Positions 27,243 through 36,616 of a stretch of DNA of 64,000 nucleotides are shown piece by piece. Source of the DNA: Sediminicola sp963974715 (GTDB lineage Bacteria > Bacteroidota > Bacteroidia > Flavobacteriales > Flavobacteriaceae); assembly GCA_963974715.1 (NCBI GenBank), contig CAXBDK010000008.1, positions 62,001-126,000 of the forward strand, in the 5' to 3' direction. Each line of letters opens with the position of its first letter. Positions within the stretch are counted from its first letter, which is position 1. The notes under the pieces are model-generated. The model did not search any database, was not told where the DNA came from, and saw only the letters and a list, made by a program, of their open reading frames with translations. A program made the translations under genes and the position numbers.

Positions 27243-28619
27243 TCAATAGGCAAAGCCCAATCTTTCCAATCCGTTCAGGACCATTTCGTTCCGCATAAAA
27301 GTATTCCATAGCAATCCGGAACGATGATTTTCGATCATTATCAGTACCGGACCCTGATCTATTGCCAAATAACCCTCGACCACCCAATCTGTTTGTGTAG
27401 AAAATGCATCATAAAAACCAGCTGGGCCCAATAATAATTCTTTCCTAGAGTAGAAGAACCGCAAGGCGGCCATCGATTTCTCAGGTTCATAGGGCATTGA
27501 AGCCAAGGCGGCCGTAGGTGAAATGATACCCAGATCGTTCGAAGGGCTGTGGGCCGCATAACCGATGCCCCCATCGGCATTCCGTGTGTAACTGGCCGTA
27601 AGGCCCCAGCATTCAGGACCATAATCCTTGTATCCTTTTGGATTTTCCACACAATAACCGTAATTGATGTTCACATGGGCCTTGTTTACTTGCCAATAAT
27701 CGGCATAAGAATCGATAAGGTTACGTGGATCCAAACCCAAATAGGAATAATGGGCCCAAAAGAGCGGCCCCCCGTATTCAGGGGCACCACTATGTGATAC
27801 CAAGATCGGGAAACCATATTTTTGTTGTTCGGATATAATGGCCCCGTTACTTGCCCAACCATTTTCATATACATTCCCATCTATGGCATTGGAAGGTGAC
27901 GCGGCCGCCATGACATAGGCGATCAAGGTCTCGTTATATCCCTTGATCGGCAAATTGATCGCAAAACCATTATCGGGACTCCAATGCCAGTAGAGCATAT
28001 CACCACCCTGTGTATACCAGTCCCATTCCACTCCCTGCCACAATTCCCCTGCTTTTGCCGATAATGCACGTTCAACCTCGGTGCCTTCCTTAAAATACTC
28101 CTCTATACAGACCAAACCCTGGGCCAAAAAAGCGGTTTCCACCAGATCGCCGCCATTGTCCAGCGCACTGAATGGCACCACCTTGCCCGTCTGTCCGTTG
28201 AGCCAATGTGGCCACGCACCATGGAAGCGATCGGCGTTACCTAAAAAATCGAGTATTTGCTGGAGCCTGTCCACCGCTGCGGAACGCGATATAAAGTTGC
28301 GCTCGATACCCACCAGAATTCCCATAAGTCCAAACCCGGTTCCCCCTGTGGCCACTATATGGGCACCGTGTTGTGGATCGGAAGGGTGGTAGCGTTCCCT
28401 AGCGGCACCCGAATCGACATCCGCAAAATCCCAGAAATAAGAAAATGTCCCTTTTTGCACCAAGTCCAAGAGTTCCCCGTCCGTAAGTTCCACTTCTGGC
28501 ACCTCGGGAGTCGGATCAGGAAGTTCGGAAATTCCTGTGGGACCTGCCGGCCCTTCTTTTGAACAGGCGCACAGCGTTACCAATACAAAAAGAACAATAA
28601 ACCTACTCTTCATTTTCAT
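27243..28619 (-). CDS. GH144-like (beta-1,2-glucanase family) lipoprotein, copy 1
   Basis: Lipobox VTLCACSK (Cys19). Residues about 45-458 form the glucoamylase-like (alpha/alpha)6 domain annotated PF10091 and largely placed in GH144: FSYFWDFADVDSGAARERYHP, GTGFGLMGILVGIER, FHGAWPHWLN, LYWHWSPD, GYNETLIAYVMAAASP, GPLFWAHYSYLGLDP, ISPTAALASMPY, LAIDQGPVLIMIENHRSGL. GH144 enzymes act on beta-1,2-glucans. It is a close paralogue of the next gene and overlaps it by 17 bp. Product probably surface or periplasmic. Confidence 0.88.
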   Translation of the reverse strand: MKMKSRFIVLFVLVTLCACSKEGPAGPTGISELPDPTPEVPEVELTDGELLDLVQKGTFSYFWDFADVDSGAARERYHPSDPQHGAHIVATGGTGFGLMGILVGIERNFISRSAAVDRLQQILDFLGNADRFHGAWPHWLNGQTGKVVPFSALDNGGDLVETAFLAQGLVCIEEYFKEGTEVERALSAKAGELWQGVEWDWYTQGGDMLYWHWSPDNGFAINLPIKGYNETLIAYVMAAASPSNAIDGNVYENGWASNGAIISEQQKYGFPILVSHSGAPEYGGPLFWAHYSYLGLDPRNLIDSYADYWQVNKAHVNINYGYCVENPKGYKDYGPECWGLTASYTRNADGGIGYAAHSPSNDLGIISPTAALASMPYEPEKSMAALRFFYSRKELLLGPAGFYDAFSTQTDWVVEGYLAIDQGPVLIMIENHRSGLLWNTFMRNEMVLNGLERLGFAY

Positions 28620-29973
28620 TGCTTTTAAATCCGAGTTTTTTCAGTCCGTTTTGGACATCCGTATTCTTCATGAACAGTTCCCAGAACAAGGAAGACCGAT
28701 AATTCTCGATCATTACCGGGATGGGACCTTGATCAATTGCCAAATATCGTGGAAGGAACCATTTATGTTCTAGGCTAAAAGCATCGTACGGACCGTATCT
28801 TCCAATAAGGGAGTCCTGTTCTTGGTACATATAGCGCAAAAAGCGCATACTTTCCTCGGGGGTGTAGGGCATGGAAGATAGGGCAGCGGTAGGGGAAATA
28901 ACCCCGAGATCATCATCGGGTCTATGGCCTGCGTACCCGTTCATGGAATAGCTGGAGGTCATTCCCCATAATTTTTTCCCATAGCCTTTATAATCATTTG
29001 GATTGGCCAACGCATGCCGATAATGAATAAGGGCGTGGTTACGGTTCAATTTCCAATAATCGCCGTACTGGTCTTGCAAACCTCTTGGGTCCAGTCCCAA
29101 GTAAGAGTAATGTGCCCAGAACAACGGTCCTACAGGAGCCTTGTCGTGTTCATAGTGGTCCAGTTCCGTTTCCAGTCCATAGTAGGTGGTATCCTTTGCA
29201 ATTTTCCCGTTTCTTGCCCAACCCTTTTCGTACACTTCTTTTTTTATGGGATGTGTGGGGGAAGCTGCTGCCAATACGTACATGATCAGGGCCTCATTGT
29301 ACCCACCTACAGGGAAGTCCATTTCCCATCCAAATTTAGGTGACCAGTGCCAGTACAGTACATTTTCCCCATTTTTGGTATACCAGTCCCATTCCACTGT
29401 TTCCCAGAGTTTTTGGATCCTTGCCGCAATTGCGCTTTCCCTATCCCCTGCACCTTCTTTTTCGTAATAGGCTTTGACGGTCAGTAGTCCCTGAACCAAA
29501 AAGGCCGTTTCCACCAAATCGCCCCCATCGTCCTTGGGACTAAAGGGCGCAGTGGAGCCATCGGGGTTTAGCCAGTGTGGCCATGCCCCATGGAACCGGT
29601 CGGCCTTTTCCAAAAAATCGAGGATCTTTTCATATCTGGCCACTGCCTCCTCCTTTGTTATAAAACCCCTTTCCGCCCCCACCAGAATGGCCATTACGCC
29701 AAATCCGGATCCCCCTATGGTCACTACATCCTTATCATTGGAAGGGTATATGCCATCCAGGTGGATACGTTCACGGGCCAGTCCCGATCGAGGTTCGGCA
29801 CCTTCCCAAAAATAATTGAAGGTCTGTTGCTGTACCTTGTCTAGTAGCCGATCATCGGATAGGGAGTCAATTATGGCCTTTTCCTTTTCTCCTTTAGCTC
29901 CCTTGGCCCGTTTCTGGTCCTTGCAGCTTAAGAGTACACACAGTATCATTATCGTTAAAAAAGCAAACCTCAT
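28603..29973 (-). CDS. GH144-like (beta-1,2-glucanase family) lipoprotein, copy 2
   Basis: Lipobox CVLLSCKD (Cys17). It has the same domain and motif order as the neighbouring paralogue: FNYFWEGAEPRSGLARERIHL, GSGFGVMAILVGAER, FHGAWPHWLN, LYWHWSPK, GYNEALIMYVLAAASP, LFWAHYSYLGLDP, LAIDQGPIPVMIENYRSSL. The two proteins are alike over nearly the full length but differ in loops, so different chain length or exo/endo action is possible. It is upstream of copy 1 and overlaps it by 17 bp. Tandem arrangement indicates duplication within the PUL. Confidence 0.88.
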   Translation of the reverse strand: MRFAFLTIMILCVLLSCKDQKRAKGAKGEKEKAIIDSLSDDRLLDKVQQQTFNYFWEGAEPRSGLARERIHLDGIYPSNDKDVVTIGGSGFGVMAILVGAERGFITKEEAVARYEKILDFLEKADRFHGAWPHWLNPDGSTAPFSPKDDGGDLVETAFLVQGLLTVKAYYEKEGAGDRESAIAARIQKLWETVEWDWYTKNGENVLYWHWSPKFGWEMDFPVGGYNEALIMYVLAAASPTHPIKKEVYEKGWARNGKIAKDTTYYGLETELDHYEHDKAPVGPLFWAHYSYLGLDPRGLQDQYGDYWKLNRNHALIHYRHALANPNDYKGYGKKLWGMTSSYSMNGYAGHRPDDDLGVISPTAALSSMPYTPEESMRFLRYMYQEQDSLIGRYGPYDAFSLEHKWFLPRYLAIDQGPIPVMIENYRSSLFWELFMKNTDVQNGLKKLGFKSNENEE

Positions 29974-29993
29974 AAGTATGGTTTAAGTATTTG

Positions 29994-30018
29994 TTCGGGC
30001 CGAAGGGAACGGTTCCCT
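29994..30018 (-). other. Two adjacent small palindromes before the GH genes
   Basis: TTCGG-G-CCGAA (29994-30004) runs directly into AGGGAAC-G-GTTCCCT (30004-30018), just upstream of the second GH144-like start (29973). No T run follows in the transcript direction, so it is not a standard terminator. It could form a stable RNA structure that lowers or protects downstream mRNA relative to susCD. Confidence 0.4.
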
Positions 30019-30063
30019 AAAAGAGGCCATTTTAAACGTGTGGGGGGATCCCGTCAAAACCAC

Positions 30064-31782
30064 TTAAAGGTCATCGTTCATAATCTGCTGGATTTCCTCC
30101 TGTGTAAGGGTCTTTTCAAAGAAACGAAGTTCATCCACAAAACTGTAATCCGACAAATGGTTCCAGTAACTAAAAGTATCCCCACCTGCTCCAATGGTAA
30201 TTTCAGAACAGCCGGTCCAATCTACCGCATTGGCCATGGCGGATGTTAGTTGGGCCTCCCCGTTAAAGTATAGGATGTTTTCGGTTGGGCTCACCGTAAA
30301 GGCAATATGGACCCATTCCCCTGTAGTGGCATCCAAAACACCTCCATCGTTCCAGCTTTCACCCGAACCCGTACCCACATTTAATTTTATCCGTTGCTCG
30401 GTGGCGGTACCTTCACGAAACAGGCGAAAACCCTGAAAGCGATCATCCGAATCATCCCCTACCACAATAATTCCGGCATTGACGGGCTCCGGGTTCACCT
30501 TGTACCAAAAAGCAGCACTAAACGAGGTCCCAAATATCCCTTCCAATGGGAAGGTAATATACGAATCGGCAGCTCCGGCAAAGGCATTGCTCCCATCCAC
30601 TGACTCCCCTGCAAAAGTGGTCTCACCTACCATTTCAGCTTCCGAGCCACTGGCCGTTTCCATAAGGTCCCCATCAAAGTCCATATAAAAAGTCTCACCA
30701 GCGTATTCCGGGATATATGGGTTCGTAATGTCGATCATGTTCTGGACATCCGCTTGGGTGATGGACTTGTTAAATAAACGAAGTTCATCCAGGGCACTAA
30801 AATCGGACAAATGTCCCCAGTAACCGAAGGTATCCCCTCCCGAACCTATAGTGATGGTCTCACATCCTGTCCAATCTATAGGACCTGTCATTACCGATGA
30901 GCGTATTTCCACACCATTAAAATAGATGGAGTTTGACGTGGGCGAAATACTAAAGGCAATATGGACCCACTGTCCAGCGGTTACATCCAGTAACCCTCCA
31001 TCATTCCAGACCTCTCCATTCCCTGTGCCCACGTTCAACTTGATCCGTTGTTGCGAGGCATCCCCTTCCCGGAAGAGCCGAATGCCCTGTAACCTATCAT
31101 CGGCATTGGCACCAATAACCAGGATACCAGCATTACTGGGATCGGCATCCACCCGATACCAAAAAGCACCGCTAAATTCGGTTGTCAACAATCCTTCCGC
31201 AGGAAAGGTGAGATACGATTCGGCGGCACCTTTATAGGAGTTGCTGCCCACAATCCCTTCCCCTTCAAAAGTTGGATCTCCAACTTCCGTTGCCGTCTGA
31301 AAGCTGATCAGGTCGGTATAGGTGCCATCGAAAGGCATATAGAGCTGTTCGCCTTCAAACAAGGGAACATATGCCGGTTCCTTGACGAAACTAACGGAAG
31401 ATGTGGTGGTTTTACCATCCAGATCCGAGGCAGTTATGGAAAGGGTGTGGTCCCCATCCGCCAGTCCATCGTATGTAAGGTCGTCCACTACCAATCTCCT
31501 GTAATCTTTAAAATCGGAATAGGTCTTAATGGTATTTCCGTCGATCATGACAGCCACAGAGGCCACTTCAATATCATCTGTCACCTCAAAATCCAACGTT
31601 ATGGAAGTAAGGGTCTCCAATACTTTGATCGCCATTCCTTCCGTTGGATAATTGATGCTTACCACGGGGGAGCTGGCATCACTTCCCGGATCTACCTGGG
31701 TAATGGAATCTATTCCCTGATCACATGACCATAGGAGCAAGAGGGAACTGATCCCAAAAAAGCTGTTCGTTATATTTTTCAT
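30064..31782 (-). CDS. Tandem LamG-domain surface glycan-binding lipoprotein
   Basis: ATG 31782 is chosen (MKNITNSFFGISSLLLLWSCDQG, lipobox LLLWSC); a start three codons earlier is possible. Residues about 35-125 form an Ig/BACON-like domain. Two LamG/concanavalin-like domains follow (about 130-350 and 360-572) and are strongly similar to each other: ESYLTFPAEGLL/DSYITFPLEGIF, IKLNVGTGNGEVWNDGG/IKLNVGTGSGESWNDGG, YWGHLSDFSALDELRLFNK/YWNHLSDYSFVDELRFFEK. Encoded right after SusD, in the place of SusE/SGBP. Likely holds the polysaccharide at the cell surface. Confidence 0.85.
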   Translation of the reverse strand: MKNITNSFFGISSLLLLWSCDQGIDSITQVDPGSDASSPVVSINYPTEGMAIKVLETLTSITLDFEVTDDIEVASVAVMIDGNTIKTYSDFKDYRRLVVDDLTYDGLADGDHTLSITASDLDGKTTTSSVSFVKEPAYVPLFEGEQLYMPFDGTYTDLISFQTATEVGDPTFEGEGIVGSNSYKGAAESYLTFPAEGLLTTEFSGAFWYRVDADPSNAGILVIGANADDRLQGIRLFREGDASQQRIKLNVGTGNGEVWNDGGLLDVTAGQWVHIAFSISPTSNSIYFNGVEIRSSVMTGPIDWTGCETITIGSGGDTFGYWGHLSDFSALDELRLFNKSITQADVQNMIDITNPYIPEYAGETFYMDFDGDLMETASGSEAEMVGETTFAGESVDGSNAFAGAADSYITFPLEGIFGTSFSAAFWYKVNPEPVNAGIIVVGDDSDDRFQGFRLFREGTATEQRIKLNVGTGSGESWNDGGVLDATTGEWVHIAFTVSPTENILYFNGEAQLTSAMANAVDWTGCSEITIGAGGDTFSYWNHLSDYSFVDELRFFEKTLTQEEIQQIMNDDL

Positions 31783-31809
31783 CGTCGGCATAATTTTTAG
31801 TAATGGTTG

Positions 31810-33348
31810 TTATTGTCCCAAAATGGGCAGTCGGTCTATCTGTGCCTGGGGGTACGGCAAAAAGACCTTATCCTCTGTAAAGGTGCGTCCGTCATAACTT
31901 AGTTCCCCATACCGTTCAAGTCTGATAAGGTCATAATATCTTTTACCCCATTCCATTCCCAGCTCGGCGAATTTCTCATCGATTACCTGATCCACGGTAA
32001 CTCCGGAAATGGGTCCCAGGTCAGCTCTTTCACGTACCGCATTGATCGCCTGATCGGCGCTCATTCCCGTACCGGTCGCTCCTTGTGCAAGGGCTTCGGC
32101 GTATATTAAAAGGATTTCGGCATAGCGGATGACATTATAGTTTTTGTTACTGCCATATTCAACCCTTCCCGGTATCAGTTGATTGGAGGGCAGATAATGT
32201 TTTCCACTGGCAAAAAGCGCCCGTGGATAATCTTCTATAACATCGCCATCGCGGGTAACGCGAGATACAAAAGTCGGGAGGGTCGAGTATTCGGGATCCG
32301 TTTGTAATTCTGCAATTCCCCTATCCGTAAATAGCACGCTGGTCTCCAACCGTACCGTTTCCCCACGGTCCAACATAAATTTGATAAATTTCATGCTCGG
32401 TTCAAAAAATCCCCATCCACTTCCGGCACCATCTATTGCCGGTGTCCAGTTTTGGGGGCCATAAGGTTGGAACAAATGTCCGGATCGATCTCCTTCGCCT
32501 TGTCCGTAATCGGAATACTGTAGTTCCAAAATGCTTTCATCGCTCAATTTTCCAGGAGTTTTAAACAACTCGTAGTAATCTGGATAAAGGCTAAAAAGGC
32601 CGGAATTGATAATCTGCCCGGCCGCATCCGCAACCCCTTGGTAATCCTTTAGCTCCTGCGCAGCCAATGCCTTTACGGCCAGGGCCGTATATCTTGTAAC
32701 ACCACCGGGAATGTCGGTACGTTGATTGGGCCTCATATTGGGCAACAAAGGAATGGCCTCATCCATTTGTTCGGAAATATGCTGCATGACCTCCTCCTTG
32801 GTGGGAACCGATTCCACTTCCTTTAACGCTTCGGTATCCGAGGACTCGGGAATGAACACATCGCCCCATACCTGGGAAATATGGAAAAGCATCATTGCCC
32901 TTAGCACCTTTGTTTCCGCTATGTACCGTTCCCCTAGGAGAATACCCTCCTCGTTGGCGTATTCCTGATACCGGGCTATCTGCTCCATTGCGGTATGGGC
33001 CGAAATAACATCCACATAAATATTCTCCCAAAGGGAATTTATCATCCAGTGGTCCTTATTGTAATTGAACAGGTCCACTTCGGTAAATTCGGGCTGGTCG
33101 CCCAATCCTCCGGAGTTCACATCATCTCCGCGAACGGAAATAAGAAGGGGCTGTTCCCATCCCCTGGATTGGAAGGCGGCATATACCCCGATCAACGAGA
33201 GCTGCATATCTTCAGTCTTGGTAAAATCAGTGCCCCCGGCAAAGTTGTTGTTCTGTTCCGGCTCGTCCAATTTATCCGAACATCCACTAATTAGAAGTGA
33301 AAAAATGGCCAGACTGAAATAAACGCTGTTTTTTATATATCGTTTCAT
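31810..33348 (-). CDS. susD: SusD/RagB-family outer-membrane lipoprotein
   Basis: 512 aa, lipobox LLISGCSD. N-terminal DFTKTEDMQLSLIGVYAAFQSRGW and helical TPR-like repeats, ETKVLRAMMLFHISQVWGDVF, VKALAAQELKDYQGVADAAGQIINSGLFSLYPDYYELF, and the C-terminal VIRYAEILLIYAEALAQGATG...AINAVRERADL...ERYGELSYDGR are classic SusD features. It binds glycan over the SusC pore. It follows SusC after 7 bp, so the two are surely co-transcribed. Confidence 0.95.
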   Translation of the reverse strand: MKRYIKNSVYFSLAIFSLLISGCSDKLDEPEQNNNFAGGTDFTKTEDMQLSLIGVYAAFQSRGWEQPLLISVRGDDVNSGGLGDQPEFTEVDLFNYNKDHWMINSLWENIYVDVISAHTAMEQIARYQEYANEEGILLGERYIAETKVLRAMMLFHISQVWGDVFIPESSDTEALKEVESVPTKEEVMQHISEQMDEAIPLLPNMRPNQRTDIPGGVTRYTALAVKALAAQELKDYQGVADAAGQIINSGLFSLYPDYYELFKTPGKLSDESILELQYSDYGQGEGDRSGHLFQPYGPQNWTPAIDGAGSGWGFFEPSMKFIKFMLDRGETVRLETSVLFTDRGIAELQTDPEYSTLPTFVSRVTRDGDVIEDYPRALFASGKHYLPSNQLIPGRVEYGSNKNYNVIRYAEILLIYAEALAQGATGTGMSADQAINAVRERADLGPISGVTVDQVIDEKFAELGMEWGKRYYDLIRLERYGELSYDGRTFTEDKVFLPYPQAQIDRLPILGQ

Positions 33349-33355
33349 AAGTTCC

Positions 33356-36300
33356 TTAAATTTTAATGTTTACGCCAAAAGTATATACCCCGGGTATGGG
33401 ATAGGTTTCATTATCCACCCCGTTGGCCACCTCGGGATTAAATCCGTTGTATTTGAAAATGGTAAGGGGCTTTTCCGCAGTAAGGTAGATTCGAATTGCG
33501 GGAATCCCTTTATATTCCCCATTTTTGCTGATCGTATATCCCAAGGTGATGTTCTGTATCCTAAAAAAATCACCATCTTCTATAAAATAGCTGTTCAACC
33601 GTTGGTTCCAGCCCTTTCTGATTCCCGCGGACGAAGGGTAACTGTTGGTGGTACCTTCCCCATGCCAGCGATTGACGGCAAAATCCCTGTCCATATTGGT
33701 ATCATTGGTAAAAATAACCTCGCCCCTTTTCCTGTTAAGGATACTATTCCCTCCCTGTCCGATGGCAGTTGCGGTAAAATCGAACCCTTTGTATACAAAT
33801 CCCATATTGAAACCAAAGGAATACGTGGGCAAATAGGAACCCAGCACCGTTCTATCATCATCCGTGATATCCCCGTCCCCATTCAGGTCCCTGTACTTAA
33901 AATCGCCGGGGGCAAGGTTATTGGCAACGGCCACGGGATCTGCCTGGATTTCCGCATCGTTCTGATATACTCCCGCCACTTCCCTTCCATAAAAAGCGAA
34001 TAGGGGTTCCCCAATGATGGATCTTTGACGGAATTCGGCAGAGCCGGCATCGTAAAAATCCTGTCCTCCCAGATCCAACACCTCGTTTTTTAAGGTGGCA
34101 AAGTTCCCTCCCACGGAATAGCTGAAATTATCCGATACCCTCTTGTTCCAACTAAGGGCGAGTTCGAAGCCCGAATTCCTTATTTCCCCAACATTTATCC
34201 TCGTATTTCCCGGGATAAGTACCCGGCCGACCGGGATTACCGCATTTTGGGTTTCACGGATATAATAATCCGCTTCCAGACCAAGGTTACTGTCGAACAG
34301 GGTGGCAGAGATACCGCCATTTATCTCTTCCGTTACTTCCCACTTTAGCGCCGTAAAGTCACTATTGGTATTTATTCCACTATATTCCACATCCCCCAAT
34401 GCCGTGGTCACCACATCGGAAGTTATGGATCCGCCACTGGAGGGGACCTTATCGTTCCCCAGTTTACCCCAGCTGCCCCTCAACTTTAAAAAATCAAAAA
34501 GACCGTTGTTCTGCATAAACGATTCTTCGGACAAAACCCATCCAACGCCCACAGTAGGGAAATAGCCCCATTTTTCCTGATACTTGTTCGTACCATCGGC
34601 ACGGTAGGTGGCGTACAGCAAATAACGGTTATCATAAATATAGGATACCCTTCCAAAATAGGAGAGGCCATACTCCCTTCGGGCATCGTCAATTACATCG
34701 GCTTCCACAATGGTCTGCGCTTGATCCAAATAATAGGCCTCTTCCCCCGTAAGCGGAAAGTTCAAGCCCCTGGCCTGAAGAAGTTCGAAGGATTCGTCCC
34801 TGAAGGAAGAGCCCGCCAAAACCGTAAGATCATGTCTTCCAAAGGTTTCATTATAAGTAAGTGTATTGTCCCAGATTTGGTTGGAGTAGGTCTCGTCCTT
34901 TTTCAGAATGGACGCATCTTCCCGTTGGAAATCATTACCTATGAAGTAGGGCAACCTAATTTCCCTTCTGTCCCTTGTCTCAAAATTATGGTTGTATGCG
35001 GTCTTAAAAGTCAATTTATCGGGGATGATATTAACCTGTGCGTAAAAATTGGCAAGAACGTTCCGTATCTTAACCCTATTTTCACTAAAGTCCATAGTGG
35101 GAAATGGGTTCTGCCCGCTTCGGTATCCCAATTCCTGTGCATTGGCATAATTGGTAGGGAACACATCGGGATCTTGGCCCAAGAGATCATCAAAAACGGG
35201 CAAGATCGGCACGGCATAATACGCCAGCCGCCATGCGGAGTTTTCCGCATCATATCGCGTAGCGTTGCTGATTACTGTGTTGCCCCCGATCGTAAGCCAG
35301 TCGGTCGCCTTAAAATCGATCTTGCTCCTTATGTTAAAACGCTCATAATCATTTTTCATCTTAAGGATTCCCTGCTGCCCAAAATAGTTTGCACCAATGG
35401 CATAGGTAGCATTATCACTACCTCCAGTAACCCCGAAACTATGGTTCTGGATCAAAGCGGGCCTTAAAATTTCCTCGTACCAGTCCGTATTCACATCGGG
35501 TACATTTGGGTTTATTCTACTCCTTCCATACCGTTGCATGGCATTCTGGATAAATTGTGCATCGGGTGCCGAACCCGATTCCAATGCCATGGTCGTAAAT
35601 TGTTCCGCATTGGCCAACTTTAGCACATTTTGAGCCACTTGATACCCTGTATATCCATCATAGGTAATCTCGGCCCTTTTATTGTAGGAACCCGATTTTG
35701 TTTCAATAAGGACCACTCCATTTGCGGCCCTCACCCCATATATGGCCGAGGCAGAGGCATCCTTTAAAACCGAAATGGAGACGATGTCGGAGGTATTCAG
35801 AAAATCGATATTCTCGAAAAACATTCCGTCAACTACATACAGAGGTCCCGAAGCATTGTTGTCATAGGATCCTATGCCCCTTACCCTTACGGTCGGCCCT
35901 TGGCCCGGACTCCCATTGCTGATGATCTGCAGCCCCGCGACTTTTCCCTGAAGTGCCTGCATTGCCTGACCCGTTGGAACGGCCTGAAGTTCTTCCGATT
36001 TAATGGTTGTGATGGATGAGGTGAGGTCCTTGGATCTCATCTGTCCATAACCTATCACCACTACCTCATCCAATGCCTGGGTATCCTCGGCCAACTGGAC
36101 CTGGAAATCGGTCTGTCCGGAAACGGCGACTTCCTGATTGGTAAAACCAATATAACTGATGACCAAGGTCCCGTCCGATGGCACTCCTTCCAAGGTGAAA
36201 TTACCATCGAAATCGGTCTGCACGCCATTATTGGTACCCTGGACCACCACACTTGCCCCGGGAAGGGGCTGAGCCTGGCTATCCGTCACTGTTCCCTGTA

Positions 36301-36376
36301 CCGTAAGCTGTTGTGCGGACATCGATGAAATGCACAACAACAACAATATCAATAATAAATTGAGATTTAATTTCAT
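33356..36376 (-). CDS. susC: SusC-family TonB-linked outer-membrane transporter
   Basis: ATG 36376 (MKLNLNLLLILLLLCISSMSAQQ) gives a good signal peptide; a Met three codons upstream is less likely because it falls inside an inverted repeat. The order is carboxypeptidase-D regulatory-like domain (about 22-105, VTDSQAQPLPGASVVVQGT), TonB box region DEVVVIGYGQMRSKDLT, plug (about 110-230, LYVVDGMFF, ISVLKDASASAIYGVRAANGVVLI), then a barrel to the end (FGVNIKI). About 1000 aa is typical. It imports oligosaccharides with SusD. Confidence 0.96.
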   Translation of the reverse strand: MKLNLNLLLILLLLCISSMSAQQLTVQGTVTDSQAQPLPGASVVVQGTNNGVQTDFDGNFTLEGVPSDGTLVISYIGFTNQEVAVSGQTDFQVQLAEDTQALDEVVVIGYGQMRSKDLTSSITTIKSEELQAVPTGQAMQALQGKVAGLQIISNGSPGQGPTVRVRGIGSYDNNASGPLYVVDGMFFENIDFLNTSDIVSISVLKDASASAIYGVRAANGVVLIETKSGSYNKRAEITYDGYTGYQVAQNVLKLANAEQFTTMALESGSAPDAQFIQNAMQRYGRSRINPNVPDVNTDWYEEILRPALIQNHSFGVTGGSDNATYAIGANYFGQQGILKMKNDYERFNIRSKIDFKATDWLTIGGNTVISNATRYDAENSAWRLAYYAVPILPVFDDLLGQDPDVFPTNYANAQELGYRSGQNPFPTMDFSENRVKIRNVLANFYAQVNIIPDKLTFKTAYNHNFETRDRREIRLPYFIGNDFQREDASILKKDETYSNQIWDNTLTYNETFGRHDLTVLAGSSFRDESFELLQARGLNFPLTGEEAYYLDQAQTIVEADVIDDARREYGLSYFGRVSYIYDNRYLLYATYRADGTNKYQEKWGYFPTVGVGWVLSEESFMQNNGLFDFLKLRGSWGKLGNDKVPSSGGSITSDVVTTALGDVEYSGINTNSDFTALKWEVTEEINGGISATLFDSNLGLEADYYIRETQNAVIPVGRVLIPGNTRINVGEIRNSGFELALSWNKRVSDNFSYSVGGNFATLKNEVLDLGGQDFYDAGSAEFRQRSIIGEPLFAFYGREVAGVYQNDAEIQADPVAVANNLAPGDFKYRDLNGDGDITDDDRTVLGSYLPTYSFGFNMGFVYKGFDFTATAIGQGGNSILNRKRGEVIFTNDTNMDRDFAVNRWHGEGTTNSYPSSAGIRKGWNQRLNSYFIEDGDFFRIQNITLGYTISKNGEYKGIPAIRIYLTAEKPLTIFKYNGFNPEVANGVDNETYPIPGVYTFGVNIKI

Positions 36377-36379
36377 AAT

Positions 36380-36407
36380 TAGCAATAATTAAGTTGAGTT
36401 ATTGCTA
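36380..36407 (-). promoter_or_regulatory. Inverted repeat in the susC leader
   Basis: TAGCAATAA and TTATTGCTA are 9-bp perfect arms with a 10-base spacer, ending 3 bp before the susC ATG (minus strand). It may be an operator or an RNA hairpin hiding the start region. Confidence 0.5.
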
Positions 36408-36442
36408 AATTACCAAAACAGTCAACGATAGGTTTAAAACCT

Positions 36443-36564
36443 CCTACATAAAAACTACATCAAGGGCAAAACCCTCTCGCATACCTTTAAAAAAGAGAGT
36501 TTGTTGTAGCCATATGTAAGGGCCATGTTAAATTTTTAACAGATAGATGTAAGGATGATGTAGT
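36443..36564. promoter_or_regulatory. Repeated CTACAT/GATGTA motifs upstream of susC
   Basis: CTACAT occurs at 36443 and 36455 (12 bp apart); GATGTA, its near complement (ATGTAG), occurs at 36546 and 36557 (11 bp apart). ACTACATCA (36454) and TGATGTAGT (36556) are exact reverse complements. The spacing of about one helix turn suggests binding sites for the locus regulator encoded just upstream (inference). Confidence 0.4.
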
Positions 36565-36616
36565 GGAAAAATCCGTTACAACACCAACGACCTCCACATC
36601 GTAGCAGTGCAACCGT

